Source: Chloroflexota bacterium (GTDB taxonomy: Bacteria; Chloroflexota; Limnocylindria; Limnocylindrales; CSP1-4). From it: a stretch of DNA of 38,934 nt. Shown piece after piece: positions 23,467-32,078 of the stretch. Within the stretch, counting starts at the first letter, position 1, and every line of letters starts with the position of its first letter. The notes beneath the pieces were generated by a model, which was not told where the DNA came from, made no database searches, and saw only the letters and a program-made list of their open reading frames with translations. The DNA lies in contig SCUO01000088.1 of the NCBI GenBank assembly GCA_004297395.1, positions 1 to 38,934 on the forward strand, written 5' to 3'. The position numbers were made by a program, and so were the translations under genes.

Positions 23467-25713
23467 GTGGGACCCAGCTCGGATGCGAGCGCCGAGCGCT
23501 CCGCCATCGTCGATCTCGCGGCGCTCGTCGGGCTCGCCGGTATCGTGGCCGGCGCGACCCTGCTGGGCCCGACCGACGTCGGCTTCGAGTGGTCCGCGGC
23601 CATCGCGGCCGTTGCCTCGTGGCTCCCGACGACCCTGCCGATCGCGGTCATCGCCCTGGCCGCCTCGGCCGTGGACATCGGTGCCGGCGTCGTGCTCGCC
23701 CGGGCGATCCGGGGCCGTCCCTTCGGACGGCTGGATGACGCGCTGCTCCAGGGCTTCGTTGCGGCGGTCATCAAGGACGTCGCCCTCCTTGGCCTCCTCG
23801 CCGGCGTGGGGCTTTTCGACCAGGTCGTCCTCGCGATCCTCCATGCGGTGGTCCTGGCGGCTGGCGTCGCGAGGCTTCGGCCGATCCTGGCACCGGACGC
23901 CCTGCCTCGACCGTTCGCCGGCGGCGCCGTCGCGATCAGCCCGTTCGCCGTCCTCGTCGGGGTCGCCTGGGCCGCCCCGATCCTGCTCCAGGCGGCCTCG
24001 CCGATCGTGCCGTTCATGGACATCCTGCCGAACCACGTCGCGCCGGCCGAGCACCTCAGGACCTTTGGCACGCTGACCCACCTGACGGACACCCAGTCAC
24101 CGATCTACGGGCCGTCGCGGATCTTCCTGGGCTACACGGCCCTCCTGGGCACGATCACGACGCTCTCGGGGCTGCCGGCGGGGGCCGTCCTGGCCGGGTT
24201 CATCCTGCCCTCGACAATCCTCGTCGGCGTCGCCGTCCATCGCCTGGCGACAGCCGTCGGCGGCGTCGGTCCGGGCGCCGGTATCGGGCACTGGGCCCTC
24301 CTGACCTTCGCGATGACGACGTCCCTGGCACGGCTCGGCGATGCCCGGGCGACGGTCGTCGTCCTGCCCCTCGTGGCCTGGGCGCTCGCGCTCGTCGGGG
24401 ACCGGTTGGCAGCCGATTCCGGGTCGGTCGCCTGGACGGCGCGACGGCTGGGCCGCCCCTTTCCCGAGGGCGTCATCCTCGGCCTCGCCCTGGGGGCGGC
24501 GATCCTGGTCCACCCGGTCATCGGGTTCCTGGCCGCCCTGACGGTGGGGATTGCCGTGCTCGTCCAACCGGAACGCCTGACGAGGCTGGCCGTGCCGGCC
24601 CTCGGCTGTGCTGCGGTTCTCGCGCTGCCCCAGGCGGCGACGATGCTCGGCTTCGTCCTGCCGACGGCGCTGCTCGTCGCGGCGCTCGCGCTCGCGATCG
24701 CGGTCGGGTTGGCGCTTGATCGCCTCCTCGGCGACCTGCCCGTGGTGGGGACCGCCCTCGTCGGGATGGCCAGGCTCGCGGCCGCCGCGGCCGTGGTGCT
24801 CGGGATCCTCTTCGCCGGCGCGGTGGTCCGGGCCGCGATCGCCGGCGCGAGCCCGCTCCTGATGGTCCTCGAGGTCAGTGGCCTCCTGACGGCTGTGGCC
24901 GTCGCCCTGCGCACCCCGGCGAGCCGCTCGCTCGTCGTGTGGGCCGCCCTCGCTGCCGGCTTCGGCGTCGCCACGTTCAGCCAGCTGGTTCCCGCCGAAG
25001 GGAGCGGCCTGCTCGGCGATGCCCTTCGCTTCGAGCTGCCCAAGACCCTCCAGTACTGGGTTCCCGTCTTCGTCGCGATCCTCGCGGCCGCCGGCCTGGC
25101 CGCGCTCGTCGACGTTGGCCGGGCGCCCCTCGAGGGGCGGCTGTCACTCGTGATCCGGACGGTCGCGCTCGTGGCCTTCGTCGTTGCGATCGCGCTGCCC
25201 ATTCGCCCGAAGCCGATCGATGCCTTCCACCTCGGCGAGCACCGCCTGAGCGAGACATTCTCGATCGCGATGCGCTGGGTCGAGCGCGGCTTCTTCGCCG
25301 GGTTCCCGGACAGCCGCTCGGTCGTCGACGCGCCGCGCCAGGAGCTCCTGGATGCCGTCCGGGCCGAGATCGAGGCGGGTCGGCTGGGCGCCGATACGCC
25401 CGTCCTGCACGTCGCCGGGTCATTCCAGATGTGGGCAGCCACGCCGCTGGGCGTCCTCGATGGCGTGACGGAGACGATCCTCGTCCCCGAGCCCGAAGTC
25501 AGCATCCACACGGTCGGCGGGCGGATCCTCGACCTCGACGCCCTGCCGGAGCTGCTCGCCCAGGTTGGACCGCCCGGGGCCGCCTACCCGTACGTCGTCC
25601 TCGAGCCCGACCCGAACGGGATGCCGCCGGGGATCCGGGACGAGATCGTCGCGGCCGGCTATGCATCCATCTTCGCCAACGGCCAGGGCGAGCTCTTCGT
25701 GTTCCAGCGCTGA
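23467..25713 (+). CDS. large polytopic membrane protein (GT-C-like architecture), unknown
   Basis: 748-residue protein with roughly 14-16 hydrophobic segments up to about residue 585, then a soluble domain of about 160 residues (from ETFSIAMRWVERGFF to the end FANGQGELFVFQR). An early extracytoplasmic loop contains FMDILPNHVAPAEHLRTFG and TDTQSPIYGPSR, in the position where GT-C glycosyltransferases have acidic motifs. That resemblance is architectural only and I do not recognise the family. The GTG at 23467 is favoured by the -10 hexamer 8 bases upstream; an earlier ATG (23266) would add a basic, low-complexity leader. It is followed 35 bases later by the class V aminotransferase-like gene. 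Confidence 0.7.
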   Translation: MGPSSDASAERSAIVDLAALVGLAGIVAGATLLGPTDVGFEWSAAIAAVASWLPTTLPIAVIALAASAVDIGAGVVLARAIRGRPFGRLDDALLQGFVAAVIKDVALLGLLAGVGLFDQVVLAILHAVVLAAGVARLRPILAPDALPRPFAGGAVAISPFAVLVGVAWAAPILLQAASPIVPFMDILPNHVAPAEHLRTFGTLTHLTDTQSPIYGPSRIFLGYTALLGTITTLSGLPAGAVLAGFILPSTILVGVAVHRLATAVGGVGPGAGIGHWALLTFAMTTSLARLGDARATVVVLPLVAWALALVGDRLAADSGSVAWTARRLGRPFPEGVILGLALGAAILVHPVIGFLAALTVGIAVLVQPERLTRLAVPALGCAAVLALPQAATMLGFVLPTALLVAALALAIAVGLALDRLLGDLPVVGTALVGMARLAAAAAVVLGILFAGAVVRAAIAGASPLLMVLEVSGLLTAVAVALRTPASRSLVVWAALAAGFGVATFSQLVPAEGSGLLGDALRFELPKTLQYWVPVFVAILAAAGLAALVDVGRAPLEGRLSLVIRTVALVAFVVAIALPIRPKPIDAFHLGEHRLSETFSIAMRWVERGFFAGFPDSRSVVDAPRQELLDAVRAEIEAGRLGADTPVLHVAGSFQMWAATPLGVLDGVTETILVPEPEVSIHTVGGRILDLDALPELLAQVGPPGAAYPYVVLEPDPNGMPPGIRDEIVAAGYASIFANGQGELFVFQR

Positions 25714-25735
25714 CGCCAGAGCCGGGCCCGCCGCG

Positions 25736-25741
25736 TACGAT
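25736..25741 (+). promoter_or_regulatory. -10 hexamer deciding the class V enzyme start
   Basis: TACGAT overlaps an in-frame ATG at 25740 and ends 7 bases before the next ATG at 25749. A transcript starting from this promoter would lack the first ATG, so 25749 is preferred. Confidence 0.5.
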
Positions 25742-25748
25742 GCCCGAC

Positions 25749-27461
25749 ATGCCCCACGCCGACGCCCTCATCGAGGCCATCCGCGGCGCGGTCATCGGTG
25801 ATGACGAGGCCGTCATGGGCCCGTTCGGGCTGCGCCGCGTGACGTACGCCGACTACACCGCCTCGGGCCGCTCGCTCGAGTTCATCGAGGACTACATCCG
25901 CCGGGCGGTACTGCCCTTCTACGCCAACACCCACACCGAATCATCCGGCACCGGTCTCCAGACCACGCGCTTTCGCGAGGACGCCCGCTCGATCATCCGG
26001 GAATCGATCGGCGGCAACGCCGCCGATCACGTCGTCATCTTCACCGGCTCAGGCTCCACCGCGGCGATCAACAAGCTCGTGGACGTCCTCAACCTGCGCC
26101 TCCCGGCCGATCTCGACGACCGCTACGGCTTCCGGGTCTCGATTCCCGCTCGCGACCGGCCCGTCGTGTTCATCGGCCCGTACGAGCATCACTCGAACGA
26201 GCTGCCGTGGCGCGAATCGATCGCCGACGTCATCACCATCCCGGAGGACGCCGACGGCCGGATCGACCTGGGTGCGCTCGAGCGGGCGCTCGTCGCCAAC
26301 GAGGACCGGGGCCTCCGGATCGGCAGCTTCTCGGCCGCCTCGAACGTCACCGGCATCCTCAGCGACACCCGGGCGATCTCGGTCCTCCTGCACCGCCACG
26401 GTGCCCTGAGCTTGTGGGACTTCGGGGCCGCGGCACCGTACGTCGAGGTCGAGCTGTCGCCGCACCGGCCCGGCCCGGACGCGGAGCTCGATTACAAGGA
26501 CGCGGTCTTCATCAGCCCCCACAAGTTCATCGGCGGGCCGGGCACCCCGGGCATCCTGGCCGGCCGGCGGGAGCTCTTCCGGAACAGGGTCCCGACCATG
26601 CCCGGCGGCGGGACGGTCGCGTACGTCAACCCGGTCGAGCACGTCTACCTGGCCGACCCCGAGCACCGCGAGGAGGGCGGCACCCCGGCGATCGTCGAAT
26701 CGATCCGGGCCGGGCTGGTGTTCCAGCTGAAGCACGCCGTCGGCGTGGAGGTGATCCGGGCGCGCGAGGAATCGTTCATCCAACGGGCGATCGAGCGCTG
26801 GGAACGCAACCCGAACATCCAGATCCTGGGCTCGCACTCGCTGCCGCGCCTGTCGATCGTGTCGTTCGTCGTCCGCCACGCCGGCCGGTATCTCCATCAC
26901 AACTTCGTCGTCGCCCTGCTCAACGACCTCCTCGGCATCCAGTCGCGGGGCGGCTGCTCCTGCGCCGGCCCGTACGGCCATCGACTCCTGGGCATCGACA
27001 TCGAGACCTCGCACGAGTTCGAGCGCGAGATCGCCCGCGGCTGCGAGGGCATCAAGCCCGGCTGGATCCGGGTGAACCTCAACTACTTCATCAGCGAGGC
27101 GGTGTTCGAGTTCATCCTCGAGGCGGTCGACATCGTCGCCACAGACGGTTGGCGGCTCCTGCCCGAATACCGATTCGACCCGGTCACCGGGCTGTGGCAG
27201 CACGCGGCCGGGACGGCCGAGCCGCCGCTCAGCCTGCGGGACGTCCGGTACGAGGACGGGCTGATGCGCTACACAGCCCATCGCCACCGCGCGCCCGACG
27301 CGGCCCTGCCCGGCTACCTCGAGGCGGCCAGGCGGATCCTGGCCGGTCCTCGCGGCGCCGCGGCCGAGTCCCTTCGGGCCGATGTCGGGCCGGACTTCGA
27401 GGACCTCCGCTGGTTCTGGCTACCGCACGAGATCGAGGTGGAGCCGGCGGCCTCGAGCTGA
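25749..27461 (+). CDS. class V aminotransferase / cysteine-desulfurase-like PLP enzyme
   Basis: 570-residue fold-type I PLP enzyme. Visible features: substrate-end YADYTASGRSLEFIEDYI (33-50), TGSGSTAAINKLVDVL (99-114), the cofactor-contacting DFG (224-226), and the Schiff-base Lys259 in FISPHKFIGGPG. The catalytic-loop position that carries the reactive cysteine in SufS/CsdA-type desulfurases reads SRGGCSCAGPYG with Cys403 and Cys405, a CSC pair rather than one Cys. The C-terminal 130 residues extend beyond the usual 410-residue SufS length and lack a recognised domain. No SufE, SufU or Fe-S cluster genes are adjacent. Sulfur mobilisation from cysteine is plausible, but the true substrate is unknown. 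Confidence 0.8.
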   Translation: MPHADALIEAIRGAVIGDDEAVMGPFGLRRVTYADYTASGRSLEFIEDYIRRAVLPFYANTHTESSGTGLQTTRFREDARSIIRESIGGNAADHVVIFTGSGSTAAINKLVDVLNLRLPADLDDRYGFRVSIPARDRPVVFIGPYEHHSNELPWRESIADVITIPEDADGRIDLGALERALVANEDRGLRIGSFSAASNVTGILSDTRAISVLLHRHGALSLWDFGAAAPYVEVELSPHRPGPDAELDYKDAVFISPHKFIGGPGTPGILAGRRELFRNRVPTMPGGGTVAYVNPVEHVYLADPEHREEGGTPAIVESIRAGLVFQLKHAVGVEVIRAREESFIQRAIERWERNPNIQILGSHSLPRLSIVSFVVRHAGRYLHHNFVVALLNDLLGIQSRGGCSCAGPYGHRLLGIDIETSHEFEREIARGCEGIKPGWIRVNLNYFISEAVFEFILEAVDIVATDGWRLLPEYRFDPVTGLWQHAAGTAEPPLSLRDVRYEDGLMRYTAHRHRAPDAALPGYLEAARRILAGPRGAAAESLRADVGPDFEDLRWFWLPHEIEVEPAASS

Positions 27462-27509
27462 CTCGCCGCCGGCGGGCGGATGCGCGGAAGCCAGACAGCC
27501 ATGACGGTG

Positions 27510-27529
27510 GGGTAGTACCCGACGGTACT
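27510..27529. promoter_or_regulatory. overlapping inverted repeats before the GGDEF gene
   Basis: GGGTAGTACCC (27510-27520) is a perfect odd palindrome. It overlaps AGTACC-CGAC-GGTACT (27514-27529), a second perfect 6-bp inverted repeat. They lie in the 215-base gap before the diguanylate cyclase and look like a regulator-binding site. The short stem could also form a weak RNA hairpin. Nothing else recognisable was seen in 27462-27676. Confidence 0.4.
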
Positions 27530-27676
27530 CATGCGGGATGGTGCGTCCCATCACCGCGGGCGAGCATCCCGGCAGACCGGCAGGCCGCGTCCAGCTCCCG
27601 GTCCCGACCGAGGCACGCCGTCATTACCGCGCTGACCCTGTCCCGTCCCCGCGTCCGGCGACGTCCGGGCACCCTC

Positions 27677-29683
27677 ATGCTCGTCGGCCGGTGGCTGATG
27701 GCGGATATCCACGCCTCGCTGGCCATCGCGCTCGCGGTCCCGATTCTCGTCGTCGAGGCCGCCCACGGGTTCGTCGGCTCGGGCTCGGTGCTCGCCCTCA
27801 CGGCTGCGTTCTTCGGCGTCCAGCTCGGGCTCGCGATGACCCTCGGTCATGCCCGTCGCGGGGTCCGCGGGACCGCACGGCTCCTGCTCGCCGTTGGCTT
27901 CGTGGGGGCGCTCGAGCTCGTCGAGCCGCGGGTCGAGGCGACCCTGCCCATCCTGTTCGTCCCGATCATCGTCCTCGCCTCGGCCATGAGCGCCCGGGCC
28001 GGGGTGGTCGTAGCCGTCGCGGCGGCCGGCCTCTCGCGTCTCGTCCTGGTGGTCCAGGCTGGCCCTGCGGCCGCCGTCGAGCAGAGCGTCCTGCCGCTCG
28101 TGGTCGTGGCCTTCCTGGCCTTCGGAACCCGCCACGTCGTCGCCTCGCTGGAGCGGTCGCTCGAGCGGTTCCGGGTGATCGTCGCCACGGACCGCCGCCG
28201 GGCACGCCGGATGCGCGCGATCGAGCGCGTCGGACGGGTCCTCGCCCAGGATGGCCCGAGCCCGGCCGCCCTCGAGACGATCATGGACGTCCTGGTGCAC
28301 GAGTTCGGCTATCACTACCCATCGGTCTACCTGTGGACCGGGAGCGCCCTCCGGCTCGGCGCCCACCGTGGCTACGAGACGCCGATCCTCGAGTTCCCGC
28401 TCGACGTCGGGATCATCGGCCGGGTCGCGCGAACGCGAGAGCCGACCTTTGCTCCCGATGTGACCGCGGATGCCGACTATGCCGAGGCGGATTCGGCTGT
28501 TGTCTCGGAGATCAGCGTGCCGCTCCTTGCCGACGGCGAGCTGCTGGGCGTCCTGAACGTCGAATCCACCGCCGCCGAGCGGTTGGATCGCGACGACCTT
28601 GCCTCGATGCTCACGATCGCCGATCGGCTCTCGGCGTCGATCGCCCTGGGGCGCGAGCGCCTGGAGCTGGCCGAGCGGTCGGCCCTCCTGGGCCGGCTGA
28701 CCGACGCGTTTGCCAGCATCGGGGCGATCCTCGACCCGGCGCCGCTCCAGGTCGCGATCGCGACGGCGGCAACAACGGTCATCGGCTGCGACATCGGGCT
28801 GCTGACCCTGCCCGATCGGGCCGGCGAGGGCTTCCGGATCGCGGCGGCCGCGGGTGCCGACACGATCGTCGGGATGCAGATCGACGCGGGTGAGGGGGCC
28901 ACCGGGACGGCCATCGCCACCCGGACGCCGGTCCTCGACGACCATTTCGACCGGGCCAAATACCCGCGCGCCGCTCGGCGAGCCGTCCAGGAGCCAACCG
29001 TCGCGGTGATGGCCATCCCGATGCTTCGCGACGACCAGGTGGTTGGCGCCGTCACCTTCATCCGCCGCGATGAGGACCGGGGATTCACCGAGCAGGAGCG
29101 CGAGATCGGCGCCCTCCTTGCGGCCCAGGCCGCCCTGGCCATCGCCAACGCCAGCCTCCACGCAGAGACCCGGGAGGCCGCGATCCGCGACCCCCTGACC
29201 CAGCTCCACAACCGCCGCCTGCTCGACGACGTGGTAGCCCGGATGAGTGCCGCGCGAGCGCGCCAGGCGCCGGACGAGCGTCGACCCGTCGCGGCCATCC
29301 TCTTCGACCTCGACCATTTCGGCGACCTCAACAACGACCACGGCCACATCACCGGCGATTCCGTGCTGCGGGCATTCGCGGGCCTCCTCGCGGGCCGCTT
29401 CCGGTCGTCGGACGTGGTCGCCCGCTATGGCGGCGAGGAGTTCCTCGTGATCCTGGATGGGGCGTCGAGGGACGACGCGGTCCGGGCGGCCGAGGAGGTT
29501 CGGATCGCGTTCCGCGACCTGGACCTGCCGACGGCTGCCGGCGGGGTGATCCGGGCGACCGTCTCGGCCGGCTGCGCGGCGCTCGATTCGAGCGTGGCGG
29601 ACCTGGACGTCATGGTCGAGGTTGCCGACGTCGGACTCGTGATGGCCAAGTCCGGCGGGCGAGACCAGGTCGTGGCCGCCTGA
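27677..29683 (+). CDS. membrane diguanylate cyclase with two GAF domains (GGDEF)
   Basis: 668-residue signalling protein. Residues 1 to about 155 contain five to six hydrophobic segments (a membrane sensor or anchor). They are followed by a short coiled-coil-like stretch, a GAF domain (about 190-335), a second GAF domain (about 340-490), and a C-terminal GGDEF domain (about 500-668) with DPLTQLHNRRLLDDV, FDLDHFGDLNNDHGH and active-site GGEEF (585-589). The inhibitory I-site RSSD (576-579) is at the canonical five-residue spacing, so it should make c-di-GMP with product inhibition. The ATG at 27677 is the earliest reasonable start; 27698 is an alternative. No EAL or HD-GYP protein is in the window. 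Ligands of the GAF domains are unknown. Confidence 0.9.
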   Translation: MLVGRWLMADIHASLAIALAVPILVVEAAHGFVGSGSVLALTAAFFGVQLGLAMTLGHARRGVRGTARLLLAVGFVGALELVEPRVEATLPILFVPIIVLASAMSARAGVVVAVAAAGLSRLVLVVQAGPAAAVEQSVLPLVVVAFLAFGTRHVVASLERSLERFRVIVATDRRRARRMRAIERVGRVLAQDGPSPAALETIMDVLVHEFGYHYPSVYLWTGSALRLGAHRGYETPILEFPLDVGIIGRVARTREPTFAPDVTADADYAEADSAVVSEISVPLLADGELLGVLNVESTAAERLDRDDLASMLTIADRLSASIALGRERLELAERSALLGRLTDAFASIGAILDPAPLQVAIATAATTVIGCDIGLLTLPDRAGEGFRIAAAAGADTIVGMQIDAGEGATGTAIATRTPVLDDHFDRAKYPRAARRAVQEPTVAVMAIPMLRDDQVVGAVTFIRRDEDRGFTEQEREIGALLAAQAALAIANASLHAETREAAIRDPLTQLHNRRLLDDVVARMSAARARQAPDERRPVAAILFDLDHFGDLNNDHGHITGDSVLRAFAGLLAGRFRSSDVVARYGGEEFLVILDGASRDDAVRAAEEVRIAFRDLDLPTAAGGVIRATVSAGCAALDSSVADLDVMVEVADVGLVMAKSGGRDQVVAA

Positions 29684-29847
29684 TCGTTCGGCCCTCGCTT
29701 CGGTGGCCCGTCGTCCGATCAGCCGCCAGGACATGCGGGTTGCCCGGGCACTTCGGCCCTTGCCGGGCCCCGGCCCGGCGTCCACCATCCCGCCCGAGGT
29801 GGCCGGCGACGGCGCGCTCGCGCCTCGACCGGCTGATGGAGGAAGAG

Positions 29848-31008
29848 ATGCCCGCCCTGCCCGTGGCCCACCGCCGGTCCCGACCGGCGGCCCTTGCGCT
29901 GGTCATGGTCCTCGCACTCGCCGCCTGCGGCGGTTCGAGCACGCCGGCCCCGACGCCCACGCCGACGCCGACCGCCCAGCCCAGCCCGACCCCGCTCGAC
30001 GTCTCGGCCACATTCCTGGAGATCGTCGGCGATCCCCAGTTCTCGGCCGAGATGGAGATCGACGGGACGATGGAGATCGGCGTCACCGCGACCCTCAGCG
30101 GCACGATCAGGGGTTCCGGCGCCGACAGCCACACCATTTTCAACGTCGAGGTCGTCGGTACGACCCAGGCATCCGAATCGATCACCGTCGACGGCACGTC
30201 CTGGACCCGGACCGACGCGGGCCCCTGGTTGGAGGTGCCAACGGCACCGGCGGCCGAGGAATCGAGCATGACCGCCTGGCTTGCGACGCTCGAAGGCGTC
30301 GAGGACCTGGGGGTCGAGACGAAGGCCGGCCGCAAGCTCCACCACCTGAGCATCGGTGACGACCCGCTGCCCCCGGCCGTCCTGGGCCTCGATCCGTCGA
30401 CCTTCACCGACGCTGATGTGACCATCGACTTCTTTGCCGAGGACGACGGCACGCCCGCGATCTTCACCGTCGAGGGCACCTGGCTCCAGCTCATCGCCGG
30501 CGAGAGCTACCAGGTCGAGTTCGTGATCGACCTGACGCTCTCGGCCATCGGCTCGACGATCTCGATCGAGCCGCCGGATGATGTCTGGGAGCCGTATGCC
30601 AGCTCGCTGGGCTATTCGATGGCCCATCCGGCCGAGTTCGAGGTCGAGTTCCGGGAGGGCTACGACGTCATCACCTTCCGAGGCCAGGAGTGGGTCTACG
30701 TCGAGGTCTTCCCCGATGCCGCCGGCCTCAACCCCGAGGGCTTCCGCGACGAGATCCTCGGCCTTGTCGCCGAATCATGGGGTCCGCCGGCCGAGACGCC
30801 GGTCGCCACGACGTTGGGTGGCGAGCCCGGCTACTTCGCCACGTTCCGGTTCACCTACGACGACGGCAGCGCGGGGGTCGCCTTCGACACCATGGCGATG
30901 CACCAGAACGTCGGCTGGGACGTGACCCTGTTCTCGCTGCCCGACGAGGAGGACGCCGACTTCGCCTTGTACCAGCAGTTCCTCGGGGCGTTCGCATTCG
31001 GCGAGTGA
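29848..31008 (+). CDS. lipoprotein, unknown (LppX/LprG-like N-domain, PsbP-like C-domain)
   Basis: 386-residue exported lipoprotein. The signal sequence ends with lipobox LAAC (Cys27), then a Thr/Pro-rich linker (30-50). Residues about 52-240 look like a beta-rich domain with repeated transport-lipoprotein-style strands (MEIDGTMEIGVTATLSGTIR; ESITVDGTSWTRTDAGPWLE), loosely reminiscent of LppX/LprAFG lipid-carrier lipoproteins. The last 140 residues (from EPYASSLGYSMAHPAEFEVE to the end) resemble a PsbP-like fold. Both resemblances are tentative. The ATG at 29848 has GGAGG 5 bases upstream and is preferred to the ATG at 29836. The upstream 29684-29847 gap shows nothing recognisable. Confidence 0.78.
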   Translation: MPALPVAHRRSRPAALALVMVLALAACGGSSTPAPTPTPTPTAQPSPTPLDVSATFLEIVGDPQFSAEMEIDGTMEIGVTATLSGTIRGSGADSHTIFNVEVVGTTQASESITVDGTSWTRTDAGPWLEVPTAPAAEESSMTAWLATLEGVEDLGVETKAGRKLHHLSIGDDPLPPAVLGLDPSTFTDADVTIDFFAEDDGTPAIFTVEGTWLQLIAGESYQVEFVIDLTLSAIGSTISIEPPDDVWEPYASSLGYSMAHPAEFEVEFREGYDVITFRGQEWVYVEVFPDAAGLNPEGFRDEILGLVAESWGPPAETPVATTLGGEPGYFATFRFTYDDGSAGVAFDTMAMHQNVGWDVTLFSLPDEEDADFALYQQFLGAFAFGE

Positions 31009-31084
31009 CTCGCCGGTCGTCGGGCGGGCTGGTTCGGGCTGGTTCGGGCCGCCGTGGCCCGGGCGCAGCGGCCGGAAACAGAGC

Positions 31085-31112
31085 GACCCGGAGTGGATAA
31101 CCACCCCGGGTC
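31085..31112. terminator. stem-loop between convergent genes
   Basis: GACCCGG and CCGGGTC pair outside a second stem GTGG/CCAC that closes on an ATAA loop, with one A/C mismatch between the stems. It lies between the 3' ends of the lipoprotein gene (+) and fabI (-), so a bidirectional transcription stop is plausible. No T-tract follows on either strand, so intrinsic activity is uncertain. Confidence 0.5.
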
Positions 31113-31179
31113 GGATCATTCCCCCGACGGAGCACGTCGGCCCAAGAACTATACGCGACCGGGCGCCGATTCGGAACCC

Positions 31180-31191
31180 GCGAAATTTCGC
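31180..31191. repeat. 12-bp perfect palindrome in the lipoprotein/fabI gap
   Basis: GCGAAATTTCGC is perfectly self-complementary and unusually AT-rich at its centre for this DNA. It stands between two convergent 3' ends, 53 bases before the fabI stop. It could be a protein-binding site or part of transcript end processing. Confidence 0.4.
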
Positions 31192-31244
31192 AGCGAGGCG
31201 AGCGTGTTCGGTGCGTTCCCGCACCGGGAATCGGTCGCGCCGGC

Positions 31245-32027
31245 TCAGCCGTCGCCCAGCGGGACGCCCATGACGCTGAAGCCACCGTCGACGTAGATGA
31301 CCTCGCCGGTGACGGCCGAGGCCAGGTCCGAGCACAGGTACAGGGCGGTCTTGCCGACGTCTTCGGGGGTGATGTTGGCCCGCAGCGGCGCGACCTCGGC
31401 GAACGACGAATACAGCTTCCGGAAGTCGCGGACGCCCGATGCCGAGAGGGTCCGGACCGGGCCGGCGCTGATGGCGTTGACCCGGACGCCGGTCGGTCCC
31501 AGGTCGGCGGCGAGGTACCGGACGCTCGCCTCGAGGGCGGCCTTCGCCACGCCCATGACGTTGTAGTTGGCGACGACCCGCTCGGCCCCGAGGTACGAGA
31601 GCGTCAGGACGGACGAGCCGGGCCGGAACAGGTCGCGCCCGGCGCGGCACATCGCCACGAGGCTGTATGCCGATACGTCCAGGGCGGTGGCGAAGGCCGC
31701 CCGGTCGGTGTCGAGGAACTGGCCCTCGAGCGCCTCGCGCGGCGCGAAGGCCACGGCGTGGACCAGGACGTCGAGCTGACCCTCGGCGTCGGCCCACTTC
31801 GTCATGACCGCCGCGATCTCGTTGTCCGACTGGACGTCGCAGGCCTCGACGAAGGTCGCCCCGATGGACGTGGCCAGGGGCCGGACCCGTCGCTCGATGA
31901 GCGATTCGACCGAGGCGAACCCGACCGTGGCGCCCGCCCCGTGGAGCGCCTGGGCGATGCCCCAGGCGATCGAGTGGTCGTTCGCGACGCCGAAGATCAG
32001 CGCCTTCTTCCCGTCCAGGAGCCCCAT
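31245..32027 (-). CDS. fabI: enoyl-[acyl-carrier-protein] reductase (NADH)
   Basis: 260-residue short-chain dehydrogenase-type enoyl-ACP reductase, the last reduction step in type II fatty acid synthesis. The nucleotide-binding motif is the FabI variant GVANDHSIAWGIAQAL (13-28) rather than the SDR TGxxxGxG. Active-site residues Tyr145, Tyr155 and Lys162 fit the Y-x(6)-K pattern (YNVMGVAK). Near the C-terminus GEVIYVDGGFSVMG is typical. The ATG at 32027 has GGAGG about 9 bases upstream. It is divergent from the HAD gene with overlapping -10 elements. No other fatty-acid genes are nearby. FabI-type enzymes are the triclosan target in other bacteria. Confidence 0.95.
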   Translation of the reverse strand: MGLLDGKKALIFGVANDHSIAWGIAQALHGAGATVGFASVESLIERRVRPLATSIGATFVEACDVQSDNEIAAVMTKWADAEGQLDVLVHAVAFAPREALEGQFLDTDRAAFATALDVSAYSLVAMCRAGRDLFRPGSSVLTLSYLGAERVVANYNVMGVAKAALEASVRYLAADLGPTGVRVNAISAGPVRTLSASGVRDFRKLYSSFAEVAPLRANITPEDVGKTALYLCSDLASAVTGEVIYVDGGFSVMGVPLGDG

Positions 32028-32078
32028 CGAGCCGCCTCCGTCGTCGTCCGTCGGCCGCCACCTGCGAACCCGTCGGGG

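Noticed and set aside
25740..25748. ATG at 25740 as start of the class V enzyme
   Set aside because: It overlaps the TACGAT -10 hexamer, so the transcript would begin after it; ATG at 25749 is better placed.
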